NCBI GenBank assembly: GCA_027366635.1
Contig: DAHXNE010000044.1
Location: forward strand, 1 to 43,041
DNA from: Gammaproteobacteria bacterium
Lineage (GTDB): Bacteria > Pseudomonadota > Gammaproteobacteria > Steroidobacterales > Steroidobacteraceae
DNA length: 43,041 nt
Reading direction: 5' to 3'
The notes beneath the pieces were generated by a model, which did no database searches, had not been told where the DNA came from, and saw only the letters and a program-made list of their open reading frames with translations. Shown here in pieces: positions 36,869 to 43,041 of the stretch (the first letter of the stretch is position 1; every line of letters starts with the position of its first letter). The translations under genes and the position numbers were made by a program.

Positions 36869-38119
36869 TCAGTCCGCCGCGCCGCTCGCCCGTCCGCCGT
36901 CGGCCCGTTCGTCAGCACCCGCCGGGGCCCGCCGCGCGGGCAGTAGCCTGCGGCGAAACACGACTCCCAGCAACACACAGGCGCTGCCGCTGATCACGGC
37001 GTCCGTGACGAACGCGCCGGTGGTGCCGCGCCACTCGTACCCCCGCGCGTCGATGAATTCCATATAGTCGATCGGCAGATTCATTGCGGCGATGAGCAGC
37101 GCGTACGTCGTGGCGGCGAGCGCATTCCCCGGTCCGATGACTTCGAAAGTGACAGCGGCCCCGGTGGCGATGGCCGCCGAGGAAAAGAAGGTCTCGCCGA
37201 CGAACGCGAGCGCAAAAGTCGTGGCCACACGCGGCAGCAGCAGCAGACCGAGTGTGAACACGGCGCCCACGCAGCCGATCGCCAGATAAAGCAGCCGAAG
37301 CGGCAGCCGCCTCGCCACAAGCGGCACGACCCCACAGCCGGCGATGCCGCCGAGAATCAGCCCGGCCCCGCTGACACGGCTCACGAAGGCCGGCGTGGCG
37401 TGAAACGCCCCGCTCCAACTTCCCAACGTGTTTGAAAGCGCGAACGAGGCCGCGGGAAGCGCGAACAGACACAGGGCGACGACGACGTCCGATCGCCTCA
37501 GCAGGGCGAGCAGCTCACGACCAAAGCGACCGACGCTGTCGTGAATTCGTGTCGCGCCGGGCTTTGCCGCCGGAATCCACGGGATCACCAGCAGCGGCGC
37601 AAGGAACGCGGCGAAGATGAGCGCCGCGGCCGGCCCGGGCGCCAGATCACGAGTCGCCGAACCGGAGATCAGGATTCCGGCGCCGCCACCACAGATGTTG
37701 TAGATCGTGCTCCATGCGCCGAGCGGGCTGTCTTGCTCCTTCCCGACCAGACTGCCCACCCAGCCGCCCACGGCGGACTGGAACATGCACCCGGACAGGA
37801 AGGCGCCGAGCATCATGACTTCGACTTGGCCAACCCCGGTGTGATCCATCACGGTCACTGCGGTGACCGCGACCGCCACGACACCGAAGAAGAGCGCATA
37901 CGTACGCCGCTGGAAGCCGACGTCGACCAACGGGGCGAAGAGGAAGTTCCAGAACATGGGTGAGAGGATGACCGCAACGGCAATGGCGAGACGACCACCC
38001 GCGACGCCCTGGGGAGCCAGCAACTGCGGCAGCGTGACGATGATAAAGCCGGTCAGCATCCCGAACGTGAGCCACGGCAGGGCGAGAACCCAGATCGGCG
38101 GGATGCGCTCCCTGTTCAT
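36869..38119 (-). CDS. MFS transporter, AmpG-like (copy 1)
   Basis: A 416-residue membrane protein with about 12 helices in the major facilitator fold. It resembles the AmpG/PAT branch: PPIWVLALPWLTFGMLTGF at the start, LFAPLVDVGFQRRTYA as the loop 2-3 signature, and AIATGAAVTFEVIGPGNALAATTYALLIAAMNLPIDYME near the end. GAGGTG before the ATG gives a good start. The substrate is unknown; members of this branch carry muropeptides, acyl-CoA or other cofactors. A second, clearly related copy is encoded at 41340-42578 on the other strand, and a P-type ATPase lies between them. The Ala/Gly/Arg-rich tail after about residue 395 is not conserved between the copies. Confidence 0.86.
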   Translation of the reverse strand: MNRERIPPIWVLALPWLTFGMLTGFIIVTLPQLLAPQGVAGGRLAIAVAVILSPMFWNFLFAPLVDVGFQRRTYALFFGVVAVAVTAVTVMDHTGVGQVEVMMLGAFLSGCMFQSAVGGWVGSLVGKEQDSPLGAWSTIYNICGGGAGILISGSATRDLAPGPAAALIFAAFLAPLLVIPWIPAAKPGATRIHDSVGRFGRELLALLRRSDVVVALCLFALPAASFALSNTLGSWSGAFHATPAFVSRVSGAGLILGGIAGCGVVPLVARRLPLRLLYLAIGCVGAVFTLGLLLLPRVATTFALAFVGETFFSSAAIATGAAVTFEVIGPGNALAATTYALLIAAMNLPIDYMEFIDARGYEWRGTTGAFVTDAVISGSACVLLGVVFRRRLLPARRAPAGADERADGGRASGAAD

Positions 38120-38436
38120 GTGGGCACCTCAGGCGGCAATGACGGTCAGATCTTCTCGTCCGGCGTATGCGCGCATGGGCGGGGTCTGGCGAGTAGCGGC
38201 AGACGACGCACTCCAATTGGCGCCGGAACGAGCCCGCAGCGCCACTGCATCGGCCCACAGTGGGCGCGCTTGCGGCCAGTTCGGCCGAACCCGCCGGGTT
38301 CGCGCGCATTCGCTTGCATCCGAACAATTCACCATCGCGGCTCGACCGTACGCCATCGGCATACTGGCCGGCAAGCCCCCGCGGCCGACGAGCGCCTCGG
38401 TTTGCATCTGACATCTGTGTCGCACGCACCGGTCGC
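38120..38436. other. Intergenic region between copy 1 of the MFS gene and the P-type ATPase
   Basis: Both flanking genes are on the minus strand, so this region holds the 3' end of the ATPase transcript and the start region of the MFS gene, with ribosome binding site GAGGTG near 38127-38132. No gene, terminator or promoter is convincing. Confidence 0.4.
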
Positions 38437-40785
38437 TCACGTGGATACGCCGGCCTGCGCCCGCTCCTGCGGTACCGGCGCGCCCCGGCGATACCGGCCA
38501 GGCAGCAGCCGGGCCGAATTCAGGATGAATGTCAGTTCCGACGCGACGTGAATGAACGCCGCCAACAGCGGGTTGAGCAGCCCGACCGCCGCCAGCGCGA
38601 TACCACAGGCATCAACACCGATGGTGCCGGCGAAGTTGGCCCAGATGATGCGCCGGGTACGGCGCGCGAGCGCGAGCGTCTCACCGAGCCGGCCCAGATC
38701 GTTCCCGAGCAGTACGACGTCGGCGCTTTCCCGCGCCACATCCGTTCCCGAACCCATGGCGACGCCCACCTGAGCGGCGATCAGGGCCGGCGCGTCGTTG
38801 ATTCCGTCACCGACCATCGCAACGATGCGGCGATCCGCGATCAGACGTTCAATGTAGGCTCGCTTGTCTTCGGGAAGCAATCCGGCCCCAACTTCGCCGA
38901 TGCCAAGCTGAGCGGCGACCGATTCGGCTACCGCTCGGGTATCTCCCGTCAGCAGAACGGTGCGCACGCCAAGCGCATGGACGGCCGCCACGGCGCTGCG
39001 CGCCTCCGGCCGCACCCGATCGGCGATCTCGATCGACCCGAGGAGCATACCACCCCGGGCGACATAGACCTCGGTGGAGCCGCGATGGGCATTCGCGAGA
39101 GCATCCGCAACGGCAATGCCATGGTCGCGCAACAAGGTGAGATTTCCGACTCGCACCTGTTCGCCTGCGATAGTCGCATCGATACCTCGGCCCGGCTGAT
39201 AGCCGAAGCGCTCCGGCTCGACCAGCGTACATCCCACCGCGCGCGCATGCGCCACGATCGTCTTGCCGAGCGGATGCTCCGAGCGCAGCTCGGCCGCCGC
39301 CGCCGTCTCCAGCAGCGTCCTTGGCTCGACCCCCGTCACTGGATGCAGCGCGCGGATCTCCGGATGACCGAACGTGAGGGTACCGGTCTTGTCGAGCACG
39401 ACCGTGTCGACCCGGCCGAGCTGCTCCAGATAAAGCCCACCCTTGACGATGGCCCCGCCGCGCGCGGCGCGGCCGATCGCCCCCAGGATCGCGAGCGGCG
39501 TGCCGGCGGCGATCCCGCAGGCTCCGGCAACGATGATGACCGAGATCGTCGAGCGAATGTCGCGAGTAAGGAGATACGTCAGGAGCGCCGCCCCAAGGGC
39601 GAAATACACCAGATACCCGGCCAGCCGGTCGGCCAGCCGCAGCACCGGCGCCCGAGAGCGCTCGGCCTGCTCCACCGCCTCGATGATCTTGCCAAAGCTG
39701 GTGTCGCGTCCGATGCGCTCGGCGCGAATCTCGAGTGCACCGGACTGATTTATCGATCCGGCGAATACGCCGGCACCCGGGGTTTTCTCCACCGGCAGGG
39801 ATTCTCCAGTGACCCGCGACTGATCGACGAACGAATGTCCGGCGATCACCGTGCCGTCCACCGGGATCCGGGCACCCGGGTTGACGAGTACGGCGTCGCC
39901 CGCAGTCAGCGCCTGCGCATCCAGCTCGCAGACACCGCCGGCGCGGCGCACCATGATGGCCCGCGGCAGGAAGTCGAGCAGATCGCGGATCGCGCGCCGA
40001 CCGCGCGCGACCGTCATGTCCTCGAGGACTTCCGCGACGAGCACGAACAGTGTGATGACCAGCGCGGTGAAGAACTGCGTAATTGCCGCCGCCGCCACAA
40101 TGGCGATGGTCATCGACAGCTCCATCGTCATCCGCCGCGCCAGCAGATTCGCCAGCGCTTCCGTGAAAATCGGCCAGCCGCCGATGAGCAGGCCCAGGAC
40201 TCCAATCACGCTGACGGCGCTGAACGGCTCCCACACCCGAAACCACACCGCGGCGGCCGCCAGCGCCACCAGCGCGATGCGCACCCCTTCCGTCCAGGAG
40301 AATGCGTGGGCAGCGCCATGGTCGTCATCCGCCGGTTGCGCCGCCGCCTCCTTCGAGCCCGTATGGGCATAGGCGGCGGCAGGCACATCGCTGTCACGCG
40401 CCTCGTTCGCTGTTGCGCCCGCTGATATGCGTCGCTGTTGCTCACTCATCGGATCGCCTTCATCGGGTTGCATTCGACCGGTGCCGTGACACACCCATCG
40501 CAGATAGGTGGGCATCACCTCGATGAGCTGCTCGGCACCCGCGCGGCGCTCGGCATCAGTCGCGAACTGTGCACTGGCGACCTGGGTCTCGACGTGAACT
40601 TCCAGGACCTTCAACCTCAGACCGTTGACGGTGGCCCGCACCGCGGCGATCTGCTGCAGGACTTGCGCACAGTCCCGTTCGCTCTGGAGCGCACGTTCCG
40701 GCACCTCAACCTGGCCGCGAATGCGGCGAACCCCGGACCGCAGCTTCGACTTTTCCTGCCAGCTGTGACTCGCCGCTGGCCGCAC
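38437..40785 (-). CDS. P1B-type heavy-metal ATPase with an in-frame FrmR/RcnR-like N-terminal domain
   Basis: One open frame of 782 codons. Residues 1-96 match the CsoR/RcnR/FrmR repressor fold (KLRSGVRRIRGQVEVPERAL, VLQQIAAVRATVNGL) with H7, C39 and H64 at known ligand positions and Q68 where CsoR has Cys and RcnR has His. Residues 113-782 are a P-type ATPase: TGES at the actuator, DKTGT phosphorylation site, SEHPLGKT nucleotide site and GDGINDAPAL. The usual membrane CPC is GAC (C423). It lacks an HMA domain and has a His/Ala-rich linker. Start is GTG 40785; an internal ATG at 40449 (MSEQQRR) would give a 670-residue ATPase alone. So the frame is either a true fusion or two products from one frame. 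The transported metal is unknown. Confidence 0.88.
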   Translation of the reverse strand: MRPAASHSWQEKSKLRSGVRRIRGQVEVPERALQSERDCAQVLQQIAAVRATVNGLRLKVLEVHVETQVASAQFATDAERRAGAEQLIEVMPTYLRWVCHGTGRMQPDEGDPMSEQQRRISAGATANEARDSDVPAAAYAHTGSKEAAAQPADDDHGAAHAFSWTEGVRIALVALAAAAVWFRVWEPFSAVSVIGVLGLLIGGWPIFTEALANLLARRMTMELSMTIAIVAAAAITQFFTALVITLFVLVAEVLEDMTVARGRRAIRDLLDFLPRAIMVRRAGGVCELDAQALTAGDAVLVNPGARIPVDGTVIAGHSFVDQSRVTGESLPVEKTPGAGVFAGSINQSGALEIRAERIGRDTSFGKIIEAVEQAERSRAPVLRLADRLAGYLVYFALGAALLTYLLTRDIRSTISVIIVAGACGIAAGTPLAILGAIGRAARGGAIVKGGLYLEQLGRVDTVVLDKTGTLTFGHPEIRALHPVTGVEPRTLLETAAAAELRSEHPLGKTIVAHARAVGCTLVEPERFGYQPGRGIDATIAGEQVRVGNLTLLRDHGIAVADALANAHRGSTEVYVARGGMLLGSIEIADRVRPEARSAVAAVHALGVRTVLLTGDTRAVAESVAAQLGIGEVGAGLLPEDKRAYIERLIADRRIVAMVGDGINDAPALIAAQVGVAMGSGTDVARESADVVLLGNDLGRLGETLALARRTRRIIWANFAGTIGVDACGIALAAVGLLNPLLAAFIHVASELTFILNSARLLPGRYRRGAPVPQERAQAGVST

Positions 40786-40809
40786 GATACTCTAGCGAAG
40801 CATTGTATC
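40786..40809 (-). promoter_or_regulatory. Promoter -10 and possible operator before the regulator-ATPase gene
   Basis: TACAAT at 40802-40807 (minus strand) is a good -10 element, 16 bases before the GTG start, so the transcript would have a very short leader. It is framed by GATAC (40805-40809) and GTATC (40786-40790), an inverted repeat with a 14-base spacer overlapping the -10. A binding site for the CsoR/RcnR-like domain of the product at this place would allow self-repression. No -35 is obvious. The operator idea is speculative. Confidence 0.35.
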
Positions 40810-41339
40810 CGAGTCCCGAGAGGCGTTTCCGGCATCTCCTTCAGCCCGGCGCGAAGCGGCCGAACAGTGCGCGCCGGGACCAGTTCCAGCCCATGCACGC
40901 CTTTCGAGCGGCGAACCTCCTGCGCCGATCCGCTATAATTGCCTTCTCGTCCAAGGTCACTCCGAGAATGCGGCTAGCCGTATCGTCAACGATGTGCCAT
41001 CACCGCCCAAGCCGCGGGGCGCGCTCCGGTTGCGCCGCGAGTCTCGGCTTGACCTCGGCCCAGAGGCACGACATCGAGCACGGCTCGGTAGTCCCCCACC
41101 CTGTATGGCGATCCGCTGGAAGCGGAAGAGATCAAGCGCGACGGGTTCCATGAGCCCAGCCTTCGCTGACATGAACATCGTCGTCCACGCCGAAGAAACC
41201 GATAGCATCAAGTCCGAGCGAAGCGCCACGTCGTCGGCGGGCACCCGGGCTGAGATGGCAGTTCGTGCCGGACCGCGTCCGACAGTCGGCACAGCGAGCC
41301 GCTCGCGACCAGCCGGCCGGAGTACTGCTGGAGCGTGTA
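40810..41339. other. Divergent region between the ATPase and the second MFS gene
   Basis: No gene I can support. A perfect TATAAT at 40934-40939 on the plus strand is a possible -10 for the MFS gene, about 400 bases upstream, but no matching -35 is present. Short frames on both strands are Arg/Pro-rich. Confidence 0.35.
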
Positions 41340-42578
41340 TTGACTGACTCCGGCGCCCTGCCACACTCGCATCCTCCCATCTGGGTCATGGGCCTGACGA
41401 ACGCCGTCTTCGGCGTGGCGGGCGGTTTTGCGGTCGTGACCCTGCCGCAAATACTCGCCGCCGAGGGTGTCCCGGGCGGGCACATCGCCGCAATTACCGC
41501 GGCCATCATCTCGCCGGGCTTCTGGGCGTTCATTTTCTCGCCCATGCTGGATGTGCGCCTGCGCCGCCGGAGCTATGCGCTGATCTTCGGGGTCATCACC
41601 GCAGTCGCCCTGGCCACGACGGTGCTCTACCGCCACGACCTCCTCATGGTAGAGGTGGTCATGCTCATCGGGTATGTGTCCGCATCGCTGTATCAGGGCG
41701 CGGTCGGAGGCTGGATGGGCAGCCTGATCGGTCACGACGAAGACAGCCGGCTCGGCACGTGGTTCAACATCGCGAACATCGGCTCGAGCGGTGTCATTAT
41801 CATCGCCGGTGGGCCGCTGATCCTGCACTCTCCCGCGGCAGTAGGCGCGGCCTTCTTGGTCGCGGCGGTGCTGCTGCCGATCGTGCTGTTCCTGTTCATC
41901 CCGGCGCCGGCACCGGACAAGCTGCTCGCCAGCGAGAGCTTCGGGCGCTTCGGCAGATCCATCCTCGACCTGCTGCGCCGCCGCGACGTGCTCATCGGCC
42001 TGGCGTTATTCGTCCTGCCGTCGGCCTCGTTTTCCCTCACCAACGTGCTCGGGGGCATCGGCAAGGACTATCACGCCCACGCCGAGACCGTCAGTCTGTT
42101 CGCCGGGGCCGGCTCGATCGTGGCAGGGGTCGGGGGCAGCTTCCTCGTGCCGCGCCTGGCACGCAAAATCGCGCTTCGGCCGCTGTATCTGATCATCGGT
42201 ATCGTGGGCGCAATGTTCACGCTGAGCACTCTGCTGTTGCCACGGGCGCCCTGGACGTTCGGATTCGTGTTTACCGGTGAGATCATCTTCCAGGCGCTTG
42301 CCTTCACCGCTGCGTTCGGAATCGCCTTCGAGATCATCGGCCCCGCCAACCCGCTCGCCGCCACGCTGTTCACCCTGCTCATCGCCTCGATGAACCTGCC
42401 CATCACCTACATGGGAATGCTCGACGGCTGGGGATACGATCGGGGAGGTCTCGTCGGCAGTTTCGTCATGGATGCGGGACTGAGCTTATTAGCTTGCATC
42501 CTGCTTGCGGTCTTCCTGCGCCGCTGGCTGTTTGCCCCTCGTCCCGTGCCGCTGCCGGAGCCGTCGCTGCCCGACTGA
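41340..42578 (+). CDS. MFS transporter, AmpG-like (copy 2)
   Basis: A 412-residue membrane protein with about 12 helices, a close relative of the protein encoded at 36869-38119. Matching blocks run along the whole length: PPIWVMGLTNAVFGVAGGF, IFSPMLDVRLRRRSYALIFG, QGAVGGWMGSLIG, LFVLPSASFSLTNVLG, AFGIAFEIIGPANPLAATLF and SMNLPITYMGMLDGWGY. I choose TTG 41340, with GGAG upstream, because it gives an N-terminus close to that of the paralogue. GTG 41265 is open and would add 25 Arg/Gln-rich residues. The substrate is unknown. The two copies face each other across the ATPase gene, which suggests duplication or a shared function. Confidence 0.85.
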   Translation: MTDSGALPHSHPPIWVMGLTNAVFGVAGGFAVVTLPQILAAEGVPGGHIAAITAAIISPGFWAFIFSPMLDVRLRRRSYALIFGVITAVALATTVLYRHDLLMVEVVMLIGYVSASLYQGAVGGWMGSLIGHDEDSRLGTWFNIANIGSSGVIIIAGGPLILHSPAAVGAAFLVAAVLLPIVLFLFIPAPAPDKLLASESFGRFGRSILDLLRRRDVLIGLALFVLPSASFSLTNVLGGIGKDYHAHAETVSLFAGAGSIVAGVGGSFLVPRLARKIALRPLYLIIGIVGAMFTLSTLLLPRAPWTFGFVFTGEIIFQALAFTAAFGIAFEIIGPANPLAATLFTLLIASMNLPITYMGMLDGWGYDRGGLVGSFVMDAGLSLLACILLAVFLRRWLFAPRPVPLPEPSLPD

Positions 42579-42592
42579 CCACACCCGATCAC

Positions 42593-42615
42593 GCGGTGGC
42601 GGAACTCGCCGCCGC
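42593..42615 (+). terminator. Hairpin after copy 2 of the MFS gene
   Basis: GCGGTGGCG-GAACT-CGCCGCCGC forms nine pairs including one G-T, starting 15 bases after the stop codon. It is likely a terminator or 3' boundary; no U-run follows. Confidence 0.5.
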
Positions 42616-42658
42616 AGGCCCCTTCGATCGAATCGCTTTCAGTCTGTGGCGGAGGTAG

Positions 42659-43041
42659 TTCGTACTGCCGTTGCCGTCATCACCGGCCCGCACAGCTCGC
42701 AAGGTAACCTCGCAACCACATATCCGTCGCTTCGAGGCATTCGCTCGGCTTGCGGCTGGCGAACGCCGGCCAGGACACGCGGGCGATACGGCTTTATCTC
42801 GGCCACAGGTCGATCAGGTACACCGGGCGCTTCGTCGAACTGTCACCGAAGCGGCCCGCGAACTTCTTCCGCGACTGAGGCGCGGCGCCGCGCCCGCCGC
42901 ACTGCAGGCGCGACTGAAAGTCTCCGAAGAAACCATCCGTCAAATCAAGCAGGCGCACGAGCGGCTCAAGCAGGTCCACGAACAGCTCGAGAGCGAGCAC
43001 CGCCAGGCGCTCGAGCGCAAGGGGATGCTCGAGGAGGAGGT
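42659..43041 (+). CDS. Partial open frame with coiled-coil character at the window edge
   Basis: This frame has no stop from 42659 to the end of the window, at least 127 codons. The first 80 residues are Arg/Ala-rich and uncertain. From about 42902 on it is a charged heptad-like helix: ARLKVSEETIRQIKQAHERL, then KQVHEQLESEHRQALERKG, ending in a Glu-rich stretch. Such a segment is compatible with the N-terminal coiled coil of an IS66-type transposase or of many other proteins; I cannot choose. There is no ATG before 43027; TTG 42671 is the earliest alternative start, so the true start may be unusual or the 5' part may be broken. Confidence 0.35.

Overview
The window is high-GC bacterial DNA with tightly packed operons, many start/stop overlaps of the ATGA type and frequent GTG starts. 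The gene set points to a respiring chemolithotrophic proteobacterium: two hopanoid-type lipid genes, an uptake [NiFe]-hydrogenase, a DoxDA-type thiosulfate:quinone oxidoreductase, a complex I-like membrane complex without hydrogenase cysteines, and a form II aerobic CO-dehydrogenase-type cluster. An affiliation near sulfur-oxidising Gammaproteobacteria is my inference. No rRNA, tRNA, CRISPR array or marker gene is visible that would fix it.

Layout. 1-222: broken 3' remnant of an IS200/IS605-type TnpB. 281-2480 (-): hpnI then an hpnL-like gene. 2481-3584: gene-poor. 3585-4682 (-): MscS-family channel. 5500-7677 (-): katG, with a terminator-like hairpin behind it and an OxyR-type site in front. 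7999-12799 (-): hydrogenase operon of small subunit, large subunit, cytochrome b, maturation protease, lipoprotein cytochrome c and hypA. 13200-15209 (-): ftsH. 15654-18625 (+): exported DsrE-like protein, orphan solute-binding protein and DoxDA. 18996-20089: a DUF190 gene and an AAA ATPase whose 3' ends overlap. 20510-27950 (+): six-gene hyf-like (Ehr-type) operon. 28045-29316 (-): enolase. 30325-36716 (+): coxSLMDEG. 36869-42578: two related MFS transporters flanking a P-type ATPase that carries an in-frame FrmR/RcnR-like domain at its N-terminus. 42659-end: an open frame with coiled-coil character.

How the genes may work together. The hydrogenase (through cytochrome b), DoxDA and the CO-dehydrogenase-like enzyme would all feed electrons from inorganic or small donors into the quinone pool or respiratory chain. 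The Ehr-type complex keeps the ferredoxin-like, NuoB-like and antiporter-like parts of complex I but has lost the nickel ligands, so it probably couples an unknown redox or conformational reaction to ion movement. KatG and FtsH fit an oxidative, membrane-centred lifestyle.

The strongest candidates for something undescribed are the Ehr-type complex, the DsrE-like/binding-protein/DoxDA module, the Cys-to-Asn change at a proximal cluster ligand of the hydrogenase small subunit, and the regulator-like domain joined to a P-type ATPase that lacks the CPC motif.
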